Positions 33,201 to 48,200 are shown, counted from the first letter of the stretch. The stretch: 64,000 nucleotides of DNA from Dactylorhiza incarnata (GCA_033032865.1 JAWHQI010000614.1:411616-475615), one strand, 5' to 3'. The notes: generated by a model from the sequence alone, not told the origin. Translations and numbers: made by a program.

Positions 33201-36200
33201 TGTACCTTCTGTGGGCGAGACGGACATTTTGAGGCAACCTGCTACCAGAAAAATGGTCATCCTCCTCGTCCGACTGCAGCTGTTGCTGTTGATAGCTCCT
33301 CTGCCTCCCGCACTGATCTTGAGGCGCTCCGCCTACAGCTCCAGCAGCTTCAAGAGCAGATGTCCTCCTCTACCTCCGTCGCCTCCGTCTCCAATACAGG
33401 TATCGCCTGTCTCTCCACCAGTTCAAGTTGGATAGTGGACTCTGGTGCCACTCATCACATCACCTCGCTACGCCCACCCAAGTACTCGACTACTCCTCAT
33501 CCGAAGTGTATCACTGTGGCTAATGGGGCGACTGTTCCTGTCTCCGGCTCGGCTAACTTATCTCTTAACTCCTCCCTCTCTCTCCGCTCGTCTCTTCATG
33601 TCCCGGGCTCCTCGTTCAACTTGCTTTCTGTTAGCCGTCTTACTACGGATCTTGATTGCTCCATCATATTTACATCCTCTTCTTTTCTGATACAGTATCG
33701 ACGGACGCGGACTACCATTGGTAAAGGGCAACTGCGTAACGGGCTCTACCTTCTCGACGACTATCCCACTGTTCTCTCCTCTGTCTCCTCTGCTAATTGG
33801 CATCGACGTCTTGGACATGCCCCGCTTCCAGTCCTCCAGAAGGCACTTCCCGATGTATCTATTCCTGCTTTCCAATGTGATTCATGTATTCTTGGCAAAC
33901 AATCGCGTTCTTCTTTTCCAGCACATTGTACTCAGAGCTCTGCTCCTTTTGATTTACTGCATTCTGATGTGTGGGGTCCATATAAAGTTATTAGTATCTC
34001 TGGTTATCGATACTTTATTATGTTTATTGATGATTATTCTCGAACAACATGGTTATACTTACTACGCGATCGCTCCGAACTCCCTCGTGTTTTTAGGGCC
34101 TTTATCCTTGAAACTCGCACACAATTCTCAACTACTATCAAAACGCTACACACAGATAATGCTCGCGAATACACCAGCCATGACTTTGCCAATTTATGCT
34201 CTGAATTTGGAATTGTTCATCTGACTTCATGTCCCTACACCCCACAGCAAAATGGTGTTGCCGAACGGAAGAACCAACACTTGCTTGATGTAGCCCGCTC
34301 TCTCATGCTTCACATGAACGTTCCCAAAGTCTACTGGAACTTTGCGGTCTCCACTGCGTGCTTCCTTATTAACCGTCTTCCCTCCTCTGTCCTCCACCAT
34401 GCCACTCCAGTCAGTCTTCTCTTTCCCTCTGCTCCGGCTTTCTCTCTTACACCTCGAATCTTCGGATGTACCTGCTATGTCCACATCATGGGACCATCCA
34501 TGGATAAGCTGGATCCCAGGGCGGCCAATCATATATTTGTTGGATATTCACGTACTCCAAAAGGCTATGTCTGCTATAATCCTACCACCCGAAAAATCTC
34601 GGTTTCGGCTGACGTTACTTTTCGTGAGTATCAGCCGTTCTTCTCTGGTCCTCTACCCAACTCTCCTCCACCACCTCTTACACAGTTCATCCCGAGACCG
34701 GCCATACCTGTTAACACACCTCCGCCACCAGCTCTTCCAACACCAACTCCTGCTCCCTCTAGGCCGCCCCTTATCCGTGTCTACTCTCGTCGCGCTCCTC
34801 CGTCCGTTGCTCCTACGCAGTCGGCCTCTACCTCGGGTACTCCGCGCCCGGCTGATCCGGTAACAGATTCCACCGCTCATCCTATGGCGAACTATGTCTC
34901 CCTACATCGTCTATCTCCTCCTCTTAAAACTCTTGCTACTTCATTATCCTCCGTTTCTATTCCTAACTCTGTGCAGGAGGCTCTGCAACATCCTGGCTGG
35001 CGTGCCGCTATGGAGGAGGAAATGACCGCTCTCTGGGCCAACCAGACATGGACTCTGGTACCCCGCCCTCCGGGTCAGAAACCGGTTGGGTGTAAATGGG
35101 TCTATGTCATCAAACATGCTCCTGATGGAGCGATTGACAGGCTAAAAGCTCGATTGGTCGCTCGTGGCTACACCCAACAACAAGGCATTGACTATGAAGA
35201 GACTTTTTCTTCGGTGACCAAACTCAACACGGTTCGTGTGCTTATCTCTGTAGTTGTACACCGTCAATGGCCCTTACTTCAACTGGATGTGAAAAACGCC
35301 TTTCTGAACGACGATCTCAACGAAACTGTTTACATGGAGCAACCTCCTGGGTTTGAGACCACGGGTGAGTCTATGGTCTGTCATCTTGTAAAATCATTGT
35401 ATGGTCTCAAACAGTCCCCTCGGAATTGGTTTGACAATTTCAACAAAGCTCTTCAAGAAATTGGCTTTACTCGGAGCTCGGCAGACTTCTCGCTGTTCAC
35501 TCGCCATCGGTCCACGAGAACTGTTCTTCTGCTGGTTTACGTGGACGACATCATAATCACTGGAGATGACTCAAAAGGAATACAGGCAGTCAAACAACAT
35601 CTTAGCTCTGTATTTCAAACAAAAGATCTGGGGCACCTTCACTACTTCCTAGGCCTGGAGATTGCCAGACGACCAGATGGACTTGTCCTTTCTCAGCGCA
35701 AATACTGCCTCGATCTTCTTCAGGATGCGGGCTACTCCGGCTGCAAACCAATTAATACTCCAATGAATGTAAATCACAAGATCTGTGTTCAGTCCTCTGA
35801 CTCCGATCTCCTGTTACAAAATCCGAAATACTATCGCCGCCTGGTTGGAAAATTAATCTACCTAACTGTAACAAGACCAGACATCTCCTTCGCTGTTGGT
35901 ATTGTCAGTCGGTATATGCATGCCCCTCGGGGCTCTCATCTTCAGGCTGTTGACCGAATCCTCCGATACCTCAAAACAGCCCCCGGTCAAGGACTAATTT
36001 ACAAAACCTCATCTTCAACTCCAACACTAGTGGCATACTCTGATGCTGATTATGCTGGGTCCATAGATGATCGCCGATCAACCAGTGGTTTTGCACGTAC
36101 TTCGGAGGACATTTGATCACCTGGCGAAGCAAGAAACAAGCGGTACTTGCGCGTTCCTTAGCTGAAGCAGAATACCGGGCAATGACATCTGTGGTTTCAG

Positions 36201-39200
36201 AACTCACATGGCTGGAAAGCCTTCTTACGGATCTTGGTATAAGGCTTCCCTCACCTGCTCTCCTCTTCCGTGATAGTCAAGCTGCTATACATATTGCTAA
36301 AAACCCGGTCTTCCATGAAAGAACAAAGCATATTGAGGTAGACTGTCATTTCATCCGGGAGAAAGTTCAAATGAAGAAGCTCGAACTGAAGCATGTTCCT
36401 GGTACTGAACAGGTTGCGGATGTCCTCACAAAGGCCATGTCCAGTACTCTCTTCCATCAGTGCCTATCCAAGCTCGGCGCCTATGATTTGTACGCTCCAG
36501 CTTGCGAGGGAGTGTTAGAAAGACCCATACGAGAGGCCCATTTATTTTGGCCCAATAGTGTATTCCTCCTCTTTTAGTCCCACATTGTGTATAGGATTTT
36601 TCTCCTCTCTCTCTCCTATAAATATGTATTCTCTCCTTGTATTTAATACATGAAATATACAAGCTTAAGCTTTTTCTACAGTTTCAAAGACTGATTGGCA
36701 AACTGATTTACTTGACTATTACATGACCTAATATTACTTCTGTTATATCCATGATAAGTCAATTTATGCATGGGCCGAGAGTACTTCATTATGCGGTTGT
36801 TCTCAGAAACGTTAAATACTTGAAATGATCTCCTGGAAAGGGGATCTTGTATAAAAATCAAGGGCACTTAAATATATTTGGTTACTGTGATGCCGTACTA
36901 GGCTGGGTCGTCCAATGATAGAAGATCCACCAATGGATATTGTATGTTTTTGAGTGGAAATTTGATCTGCTCGAAGATAAAAAACAAAACGTAGTGGCTC
37001 GATCATTAGCTGAAGCTGAATACAAGGTTATAGCCACTGCATTGTGACAATCGATCTGCTATCCTTATTGTCTCTAATCCAGTTTTTCATGAAAGAACCA
37101 AACACATTGAAGTAAATTGTCATTTCTCGAGGGAAAAAAGTACAGGCTAAAACCATGTCTACTTCTTTTGTTATTTCTGAAAATCAATTTGAAGATTGTT
37201 TATTAGCCTTATCTGGAGCTGGAAAAGGATTACAAAACATAGTTGGAGCTCTTTGATAATATTAGCTTGCGAGAGGGTGTTGATAATATTAGCTTGCGAG
37301 AGGGTGTTGATAATAAGGATCTCATTTATATACGAGGAGAGGAACTAGGGCAAGATTGATAGAGCAGATATAACCACAAAGTTGTGGCTGAGGCAATGAG
37401 CCGGTTGACAGATTCATTCGATTATACATTTTCTCCTTCACTTTTTTATTCTTCACATGTGTACCTCACACATACATTTCATATAGACAAAAGCATGGTT
37501 ACGACTTGAATCAACTTATTTTTGGGTGAACCATCCTCAAATCAAAGCAAATTAATTTTGATTTCGTATCCACTGAAATTTGGGCAGATATTGAGTGGTT
37601 TCAAGTTGTAAATATAATTATCAACCTAGAGATACGTATTAACTCTGATCAAGTTCTCGGAAAATGGTTCACTGACCTTTGTGGGGCTCTCCCAAATCAA
37701 TTTTAATAAAAATTTGTTCTTTGCTCTTACCTATTTTGCAGATACAATTGAGCAATCATCTCCGATTATCTCAGATGCTGTTTCTTATCTGACAGGAAAG
37801 GTGGACACAAAAAGAAGAGACGTTAGGGTTCTTCAGCCTACTATTGCAACACAAAATGTAAGTGTTACTAGGGAAGCATGAAAACTTTTTTTTATATAAC
37901 ACTTCTAGAATTCTATCACTTTTGAGTGAAATGTTTGATGCCACTTTCAAGGAGATTAGTGAATGGGCAATTGCATGTGGAACATGGACATGGGACTAAT
38001 GTTGTATTTCCTTCAATAATCTTAGCAAACCTGATAATCAAGCCTACCTTATTTCCAAAATATTCAAAACCCACTGCAGTGGTTCTTACTCAAGCTTACC
38101 CATCTCTCTTTGATATACAGTTCATTGTCGGAACCATCCCGTTTGGCATCCTACCCACCTATAATGATATAAACATTTTAAGTTATCATTGATAAATGTA
38201 TGAGTACTAAAGTATTTCACATTCAAATTTAGCATAAAGTTAATGTGTCGCTATTCATGTATACAAAGTACAATTGTTCCTGTATTTTAAGTTCCAGGTG
38301 GTGACAAATTAATGCACTGGAGCTACTGATATTTTTGACGATTTTCTTTTCTTTAGGGGGTTCTACACTATATTTGTTGATTTAACCGTGGATGTGGCCT
38401 TTTTATAAATACTGAAAATAAAGACAAATGAATAGAAGATATTATTTACCATGGGAATTTTTCGGGCATTGTAAATTTGCAATTTCAGATGTGTGAATAT
38501 GCCTTTCAATCTCGAATTTGTATTTTTATAGTTTTAGTGCCTTTGAGTCCAATGATACCCGATTGAATTACATGATTCCATCCTCTACCCACTTTAACCA
38601 TGATTTAACTCTGTAAAATTTCCTCTATTTCAAACATATCCTTCCTCACCAACAGTCAATATTTTTAAATCCAGGCCACAATTGACTCAACTTCAATCGG
38701 TTAGACTGGTCAAACAGAATCAATCATAAAATATGCCACACATATAAGCAAATTTAGGTAAGAGTAGTAGTTCATAACATGATCTTTTGACTATCCAGAA
38801 GCAATTCATAATAATATCTCGATAATATATCCTTAAATACTACTAACATCCACAATTATGTAAACTAACTAACCAACTATAACATGATAGCTTCCATTTG
38901 ATCATGTCACATGTATATAGCTCATGTCCAGAGATAATTGTTGATCCAAATATTGTTGTTTGCTGATCTTACATGATGGACATTATAGAGAACATCATAA
39001 GCTCTAAAAAACATGAGATATGATTAGGACATGTAGTGATATACATCTTCATAACCCGTCACCTTTGCATGAAAACAAGTATTTGAGGTTTGGATTGGGT
39101 GTTAGCTTGCTGGTTTGGACTTAAGCAGTATGGTTGAATCATAGTTGATCATTTAGACTAGCTCTTTCTACCCTTGGTCACCACGGTAGTGTAAGGCGTG

Positions 39201-42200
39201 TCGGTTTCCGTAAATTTTCATCATAGAATCTTTATAAGGTCTTAGACCCCCGCAAACTGGGTTGTATGTGTGAAATGATTTAGTGTTACACTTAAATTAT
39301 GGTTTAGGGGATGATTTAGTGTTATTTGGGAGTGGATGTTGATAACTTCCCAAAAGGAAGTTATTTCACTACTTATTTTATTCTAATTTTCATTAAAAAG
39401 AGGAAAATAATCCCCAATTATAGAAATTATGTTCAAATATCTTATTAATCAACATTGGACTGATTTCGGTCATTTTCCATGGTTTTCTATCAAAGATTGG
39501 TCAAAGGATTCAAGTTGGGGAAGCAATGGATCATTTATTGTTGATGCAGAAATTAGGTTGCAACGCCAAAAATTAGCAGGTTGCAACGTGACGGCGAAAT
39601 TCAGATTTTGAATTTTAAAAAGAGGTGCCTACGTGTATTTCCAAAGGAGGCATCCCTTCAGATTTGGAATGAAAGTTAAGAGCACGAAATTACAGCACTA
39701 AGGGGGATTATTCTTAGGGAGAAAGAGAGGGAAAAAGAAAAAAGAGAACTTGGAGGCCTTGCTCTTGGAGAATTTCGGCTAGGGCTTGGAGAAGGGGACT
39801 CGAACCAGCACTAAGGAGATAGATCTGAACCTAAAAACGTTCCTACATCGTTTTGATTTCCGGAATCATGTCTAGTAAGATCTACTTTGATTTGTGGTTT
39901 CTCTCTTCCTTCATGAACTAAATTCCTAAGTCTTGCATGTGTGGAGTACCTTAGTTGTGATGATGACTTGATTTTCATTTATAATTTGTGAATGCATTGA
40001 TGTGATCTTTATTAAATTTATGATCTATTCTTGGGATTTTGGTTTAAGTTTCATCTTTAAAGTGCTTGGCAAAAATTCGAGAGATGAGTCGGGCTAGATG
40101 AACGTTTGTTTTGCACGGCGATATTCGAGAGAGGAGTCGTGTAGTTTTTAACCAAACTTCCGTATTTATACTTCATCGCGAGATTCGAGAGAGGAGCGTT
40201 GAAAGTGTATCATAAATTTTAATATAATTCCAAGAGAGAGAGATCTCCTCTTGAATTAGCAACTGTGATTCTAGCACTTTATGTTATTCTAATTTCATCT
40301 AAGTTGGAGACGACTAGAGGATTTATGATAAACGGATAATGGAGATCGAGAGATAAAGTTATCCAATTTAGAATCGTTGCAAGATCATCATTAATACTTC
40401 ATGAATTATCACCTTTATTGTTTGTCATCATAGCAAGGGAAAATCACATGTGAGACTATCTTTCCAAGTGAAGTAAAAGTATTTTAAGTAACCGTAATTA
40501 GAGTTGTAATTGTTGTTTTTGAATTATTAAGTTTTCTCTACCAATCATTACTACTTGCTTGAATTTAGAGAAAAGACAGAATTAATATTTGTGAGCGCTA
40601 AGTTAAGCACTTCCTCGTGGGAACGATCACTTTCTCATCATTTTATTACTTGTACGGCACGTGCACTTGCGTATTTATATACACCTTTCACGGGCGTATC
40701 AAGTTTTTGGCGCCGTTGCCGTGGAGGCGCGCTAATTTAGTGTTTTATTTCTCACAATATTTGTGAAACCTTAGTATTTAGAGATCAAGCATTTGTTTGT
40801 TCGTGTTATTTGTTTTGATTTATTTGTCTATTTGAATACTGTTCGGTGTATGTCCAGATATAGGCAAGTAGAACTATTGCCGTTGAATTCTGAAATTGAG
40901 CGTACCTGTAGACGAAACAGGAGAAACTTTAGGACCGTTAACATTATTCATCCTGCGATGAATGATCCTGAGCCAAATAATGCTAATAATAATGATGGTC
41001 AGGTGGATCAAAATGCCCAACCACCAGCACCACCACGTATGACTTGTCACGAGTATAACACACCTCTAAGGGGAGGTTTGCATTTCAGCATTGCTCGACC
41101 AGCAATTGCTGCTAACAATTTTAAAATGGACCCACTAATTATGCAACAAGTGCAAAACAATAAGTTTGGGGGTCTAGGTCATGAAGATGCAAATTCCCAC
41201 TTACGAACCTTCTTAGCAATTTGCGATATGTTTAAGTTCAATGGAGCATCGGAAGATGCAATCCTGTTGAGAGCATTTCCGTTCTCCTTAGAGGGTAGAG
41301 CTAAGGATTGGTTAGACTCGTTACCACATGAGTGTATCACCACATGGGACGAACTAGTCGATAGGTTCCTGAACAAATATTTTCCACCCTCTAAGACTGT
41401 AAAACTAAAAAGGGATATTACAACATTTTTACAAGGTAACGGAGAAACTCTTTACGACGCATGAGAGCGTTTTAAAGAGCTGTTGAGAAAATGTTCTCAT
41501 CATGGGTTGCACCAACACCAACAGGTGTCCACATTTTACAATGGGATGCAAACTGCAACCATGATTTTAGTCGATGGAGCCGCTGGGGGCTCATTAATGA
41601 AGAAGTATCCTGAAGACGCATATGCTATTTTAGAAGACTTAACATCCAATAATTATCAAGCATACGAGAGGCAAACTAATAGTAATCCAGCGGGAGTCCA
41701 TCAGGTGGACCAAATCACTTCTTTGGTCGCTCAGATGGCGTCGCAGTTCAATTTAATTAACAAAAGATTAGATTCACTCTCAACCCCTACAACTAGTGCC
41801 CCGCTCACAGTTGAACAACTAAATCAAATAACTGAAGAAGCAAATTATGTGGGAGGGCAACCGAGACAAATTCCGCCAGGATTTGCCAATCATTATCACC
41901 CCGAGTGGCGAAATCATCCAAATTTTTCCTGGAAGAATAATCAAGGGATGAGTCAACCACAAGGTTTTAATCAAAATATGAATCAACTACCTATCAATAA
42001 CAACTCTCAACCCCAACAAGTAAACCAAAGGAAGATGACTGATTATTTTATCTTAGGCATGTTCCAAAAGTATGACTCAAAAATGGTAGGAATAGAATCA
42101 TCGTTAAGATCACTAGAAACTACTATGGGTCAACTTGCAAATTCATTAAGTCAAAGGCCCATTGGAACTCTACCTTATGATACCACACCCAATCCAACAA

Positions 42201-45200
42201 AAGATAATCATAATAATCATTGCAAAGCTATTGCACTAAGGAGTGGTGTAGAGATCCCAAGTGGGGAGGGGTTGCTTGAGAAATTAGGGAAGAAGAGACG
42301 AGTAAGAAGCCAAGTGAGTCGAGCATATTAGAGAAGGACGAGTTAGGGTGAGAAAAATGAGGTGGGAGAGAAACAAAAAGAGAAACAAAATCAAAAGAAA
42401 GAAGTAGTCTATCCACCACCCCCATTTCCGGCTAGACTTGTTAAATCCAAACTTGACACACAATTCCAAAAGTTTATGGAGATTTTCAAAAAGTTAACTA
42501 TAAATATCCCATTTGCTGAGGCTCTTGAGCAAATGCCAAGTTATGCCAAGTTTATGAAGGATATCTTGGCAAAGAAAAGAAAGTTTGTTGATAAAGAGAT
42601 AGTGGCGTTGACTGAGGAGTGTAGTGCTATATTGCAGAAGAAGTTGCCACCCAAGCTTAAGGACCCCGGTAGCTTCACAATTCCTTGTTCTATCGGTTTA
42701 AACTTTGTTGGGAGAGCTCTATGTGACCTTGGGGCGAGCATCAACCTGATGCCATTATCTATCTATAAGAAGTTTGGTTTAGGGGAGATCACACCTACAT
42801 CTCTGACTCTACAGTTGGCCGATAGGTCTCTAGCATTTCCCAAGGAAATTGTAGAGGACGTGTTGGTTAAGGTGGATAAATTCATCTTCCCCGCCGATTT
42901 TGTGGTACTTGATATGGATGAGGACAAGGATGTCCCCATCATTCTTGGTAGACCATTCTTGGCCACCGGACGAACACTCATTGACGTCCAGAAGGGTGAG
43001 CCTACGATGAGAGTTAATGATGAGAATGTGACATTCAACATCCTCAAGGCTATGAAATTTTCGGATGATAAGGAGGAGTGTTTCTCCATTGAGGAAGTGA
43101 ATGCACCTACACGTATGATGTATGATGAGAATGATTGGGAGCGTAAAATCCTGAATGCGTTAACAAATGAAGAAATAGAAGAGGACCCAGACTTAACGGA
43201 AACTGTAGAAGCTTTAAGTATTTATGAGCATATACCAAATGCTAACATGTTTGAGTTAATAAGTAGACCAAGTGAGTCTAAGGTCATGAAGTCTTCTATC
43301 TTAGAGCCACATACACTTGAATTGAAACCGCTACCCGAAAACTTAAAGTATGTTTTTCTAGGTAAGGATAACACACTACCGGTTATTATTGATGCATCTT
43401 TAGTTAAGGAAAATGAAGAGAAATTGCTTGAGGTTCTCCGTGAGTATAAAGGAGCAATGGGGTGGACCATTGCAGATATTAGAGGGATAAGTCCCTCAAT
43501 TTGTATGCACAAAATTCTTTTGGAAGAAGAAGCAAAAGAGTCAGTTGAACACCAACGAAGACTTAGCCCACCGATGAAAGAAGTTGTCAAGAAAGAGATA
43601 ATCAAATGGTTGGATGCGGGTATTAGTTATCCTATCTCCGACAGCCGGTGGGTAAGTCCTGTTCAATGTATGCCAAAGAAGGGGGGGCATTACGGTAGTT
43701 AAGAATGAGAGCAACGAGTTGATCCCCACTAGAACGGTAACTGGATGGCGGATTTGTATGAATTATCGAAAGTTGAATAAAGCGACTAGGAAAGATCATT
43801 TCCCACTTCCATTCCTCGATTAGGTTCTTGATAGGTTAGCAGGAAATGAGTATTTCTGTTTCTTAGATGGTTACTCGGGGTATAATCAAATCATGGTAGC
43901 TCCCGAGGATCAGGAGAAGACTACCTTCACTTGTCCTTTTGGGACATTTGCATTTAGGAAAATGCCCTTTGGATTGTGTAACGCTCCTGACACATTCCAG
44001 CGCTGCATGATCGCTATTTTTACTGATCTGATTGATGAGGGGATCGAGATCTTTATGAATGATTTTTCAGTATTTGGGAGATCATTTGATGAATGTCTGA
44101 AAGTGTTGAAGAAAGCTTTGGATAAGTGCATTCAAACCAATTTGATCCTAAATTGGGAAAAATGTCACTTTATGGTCAAAGAAGGAATTGTTTTAGGACA
44201 CAAGGTATCAAAGAAGGGATTGAAAGTAGATCGGGCAAAGACAGAGGTTATAGAGAAATTGCCCCCACCAACTAATGTTAAGGGAGTGCGAAGTTTTTTA
44301 GGACACGCCAGCTTCTACCGTCGTTTCATTAAGGATTTTTCTAAAATCTCTAAGCCACTAAGTCATTTATTAGAAAAAGATTCACATTTTAACTTTGATG
44401 AGGAATGTCTAGCCGCCTTTCATTCTTTGAAGCAAAGTCTGATTTCTTCACCCATTATTATTTCACCCGATTGGTCTTTACCATTCACCATTATGTGCGA
44501 TGCTAGCAACTTTGCTGTGGGCGCGGTTTTAGGACAAGTGCGTGACAAAGTCTTTCACACAATCTACTATGCTAGCAAGACGCTGATTGATGCACAAGTA
44601 AATTACACAACTACCGAGAAGGAATTATTAGCAGTCGTTTTCGCTTTTGACAAATTTCGATCCTACTTGGTAGCTTCTAAGGTGATTGTTTATACGGACC
44701 ATGCAGCAATTCGATTTTTAGTGGAGAAAAAAGGCGCTAAACCTAGACTGATTAGGTGGGTTCTCCTCTTACAAGAGTTCGACTTAGAGATTAAAGATCG
44801 TAAGGGAGCGGAGAATCCGATAGCAGACCACCTATCACGTCTGGAGTATGAGTGTGAGAAAGATGTGGACATAGAGATTAGAGAAAATTTTCCTGATGAG
44901 AGGTTGCTGACAATATCTGAGGCGAGTATGCCATGGTATGCAGACATTGTGAACTACATAGTGAGCAATGTATTTCCCCCAGACATGGACTATCAACGAA
45001 GAAAAAGGTTTCTCCACCAGGTGAAATCTTACATCTGGGATGATCCGTATCTGTTTAAGATTTGTGCTGACCAAGTGATCTGCAGATGCATCCCCGAGGT
45101 AGAAGTACAAGGTATCCTAGCGAAATGTCATGCTTCACCTTATGGTGGACACTTTATGGGAGAGAGATCAGAAATAAAAGTCTTAGAGGATGGTTTCTAT

Positions 45201-48200
45201 TGGCCAACACTATTTAAGGACGCTCATAAGTTCGCAAAATATTGTGATAGATGTCAAAGAATGGGTAACATCAATCGAGGGGATAGCATGCCACTGACTA
45301 ATATTCTAGAGGTGGAGGTCTTCGATGTGTGGGGAATAGATTTCATGGGCCCATTTGTAAACTCAAATGGAAATCTTTATATACTTTTAGCTGTGGATTA
45401 CGTCTCGAAGTGGATAGAAGCTATAGCCACACCGAAGAATGATGCTAAGGTTGTACTAAAATTTCTTAAGGCTAATATTTTTTCTAGGTTCGGTACACCC
45501 AGAGCCATAATAAGTGACGGTGGAGCACACTTTTGTAATACTCAATTTAAATCGCTCCTTCGAAAATATGGAGTCACTCACAAAGTCGCCCTTGCGTACC
45601 ATCCTCAAACAAATGGTTTGGCTGAAGTTTCTAATAGAGAGATAAAATCAATCCTAGAAAAAACGGTAAGCACAACTCGTAAGGATTGGTCACAAAAACT
45701 AAACGAGGCATTATGGGCATATAAGACGGCATTTAAAACCTCGATAGGCCTAACCCCATATAAAATGATCTATGGCAAATCATGCCATCTTCCAGTCGAA
45801 TTGGAGCACAAAGCATATTGGGCAATAAAAAAGTTGAATTTCGATCTCCAAGAAGCAGACAAGAACAGACTTTTTCATTTGAACGAACTGGAGGAAATCA
45901 GATCTAACGCGTATGAAAATGCTAGGTTGTACAAGGAAAGGACGAAGAAATGGCATGATTTGAGGTTGCGAAGAAATGAGTTCAAAAAAGGGCAGCTCGT
46001 CCTCCTGTATAACTCACGACTGAGATTATTCCCGGGAAAATTAAAGTCACGATGGTCTGGACCTTTTCGGGTGGAGGAGGTACATCCGTTTGGAGTAATC
46101 ACGATTTGTAATGAGAAAGACGGATCCAAGTTTAAAGTAAATGGACAAAGGTTGAAAGAGTATTATGAAGGTAGTGACCAGCGCGAGACGATGATATTAA
46201 CTTTCAGATGAAAATGCAATAGGGAAGGCGTCCGGCCGAGACGTTTTAAACGAGGCGCTAGGTGGAAGGCAATCCATCATCTCCGTTATTTTCTATCGTT
46301 TTTAGTTAAGATTGTTTGTTTTATGTTCTTCTTTTTCAATTTAAGGAAAATTGGTGATGGAAGAGAGAAAATTTGCACCGGAAATCAAAATAAAAAATGA
46401 TATGAGAATGCAATGTGGATCGTGGTAGTAAATAATTTTAGAAAGAAATTTTCCAGAATTTAGGTTGCAACGCAAAAATTTCGCGCGTTACAACGTGCTA
46501 GGCTCGGTGGTAGCTTTAATTTCTGGCAGTTTGATTTTCCGCGTTGCAACGCAAAAATTTTGCACGTTACAACTTGCTAGCCTCGGTGGCAGCTTTAAAA
46601 TCTGGCAGTTTTGTTTCCGCGTTGCAACGCATAAATTTCGCGCGTTGCAACCGGCTAGCCTCGGTGGGAGCATAAGAAATGAAAAGGCGGCCGGTTCAGT
46701 TGAACCGGTCGATTGTCTCAGTTAAACATGAACGGCGGGTACCGGTCTAGTTAAACCGGCCACCAATTACTGCGTTATTATAAAACCCCAGCCCCGATTT
46801 CTCATTTAGGGCACGTGAACACTGCGCAGCGGAGGGGTTTGGCGGAAACGAGCACTGCACAGCGGAGGAGCGACGTCGCGAGCGGCTATCTCGACGATCG
46901 ACGGCGTACCGGCGTCGACTTCCTCCACCAGCCTCGAGGGCTGCACTTGTTCTCTCACTCCGGCGTCTCGATTACGAATCATTAGGTAACAACCGACGCA
47001 CCTAAAGCTTCCGATTCCGATTCCGATTTTTTTTCTACGCTTTTTGCTCTGTTGTTTGCTATCCTTTGTATCTTGTATTTATTTCCGTTATTCTCTAGTG
47101 GGTGAAGAAATGTCATCTAAAGGAAAGGTGAAGAAGGGGAAAGGGAAAATCGTGGCTCACAAGGGTGACTCAAAGTTTGTACACAATGAGGCGAAAAATT
47201 TCTGTGAAACACTCCAATCCATACCATTTATCCATGAAAGAGGTTTCAAAATGGAGTTCAGAGGATGGAGAATTGCTTATGAAGACCTAATCCACCAATT
47301 AGGTTGGGAGAGTTTGTGCCACCCACGAGGAGAGGCAGTTTATCAGTGGGTTTATGAGTTCTATGCCAACGCTAGGTTCACTGAGGGAGACAATGTTTTA
47401 GTTCGAGGCCCCATGATCAATTTTTCCCCAAAGGCTATCAATGACATGTTCGACCTGCACGACAATGAGATTAATCCATATGAAGTGGTGCAGCCCATGA
47501 CCACACTGGAAGAAATAGCTGCAATAGTTTGCTATGGTAAGAAGCCGGATTGGGTATTGAAGTCGAAGAAGGCATTGAGGTCCCAATGTTTATCTCGTGA
47601 AGCGAAAGTGTGACTATTATTTATTAATGCAGGTATCTTGCCAACAAGACACGCGAACGTTGTATCCTTTGAACGTATTTCCCTAATCTATGGTATCCTC
47701 AATGGCATAAAATTTAATGTTGGCCAATTAGTGCATGATAGCATCCGGAAGAAAGTAAGAGAAGAAAAAGCAAAACACATATGGTTCCCCACATTGATTA
47801 CTGAGCTATGTAAGAGTGCAGGTGTTGAGGTAAGGGGAAGTGATGCAGTTGCACAAGTGGGCCATCATATAACGGTGACGGTGATCGAGAAGAACATTAA
47901 GGTCGCGGATGAGTCTCCGAAGAAGCAGAATGAAAGAATGAAATCAGTTCTCCTGGGGGAATACACAAGACCACCTCCCGGATCCCCGGAGTCGATCACT
48001 CTAAATGAAGGCAACCCAGATCAGGCCAGCATTCTATTTATGCAGGATATGGAGTACGTGAAGACGTATCAACGGCTTGAGCATTGTTATTTTGATGCCC
48101 GACAAGATTACGTTTGTTCTGTGCTTGCTCAACTCATGCACAAGGCTAAACTTCCCATGCCGGTCCCAAGTTATCCTTACGCCAACAACTTTGACAGGAG

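Larger units (their letters stand above)
30874..36680 (+). mobile_element. Copia element D, youngest of its lineage
   Basis: LTRs 30874-31046 and 36513-36680 differ by about three substitutions and two small indels. The duplication gtttc is exact at 30869-30873 and 36681-36685, inside element E. Primer binding site, paired hairpins, leader repeats, a nearly open gag-pol frame and a polypurine tract (gcttgcgagggag) are all present. One nonsense codon (32034) and one frameshift (about 36092) are the only clear disabling lesions. Confidence 0.97.
25611..37457 (+). mobile_element. Old copia element E, host of solo LTR and D
   Basis: The remnant 5' LTR (about 25611-25759) and 3' LTR (37305-37457) share aagattgatagag, ataaccacaaagttg-like and gttgacagattcattc segments. 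Primer binding site-like tagtatcgaagcag is at 25760-25773. Gag, protease, integrase, RT and RNase H pieces follow in copia order but are heavily mutated. It differs in sequence from the A-D lineage. Two insertions lie within it: a solo LTR at 27720-29086 and element D at 30874-36680. No target duplication is recognisable. Confidence 0.85.
20576..37741 (+). other. KTI12: KTI12 giant intron, 17.2 kb
   Basis: GT-AG intron (gtaatt ... ttttgcag) containing elements F, G, E, a solo LTR and D. Non-element intron sequence remains at 20576-21150, 23071-23226 and about 37463-37741, with no further gene seen there. Confidence 0.88.
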
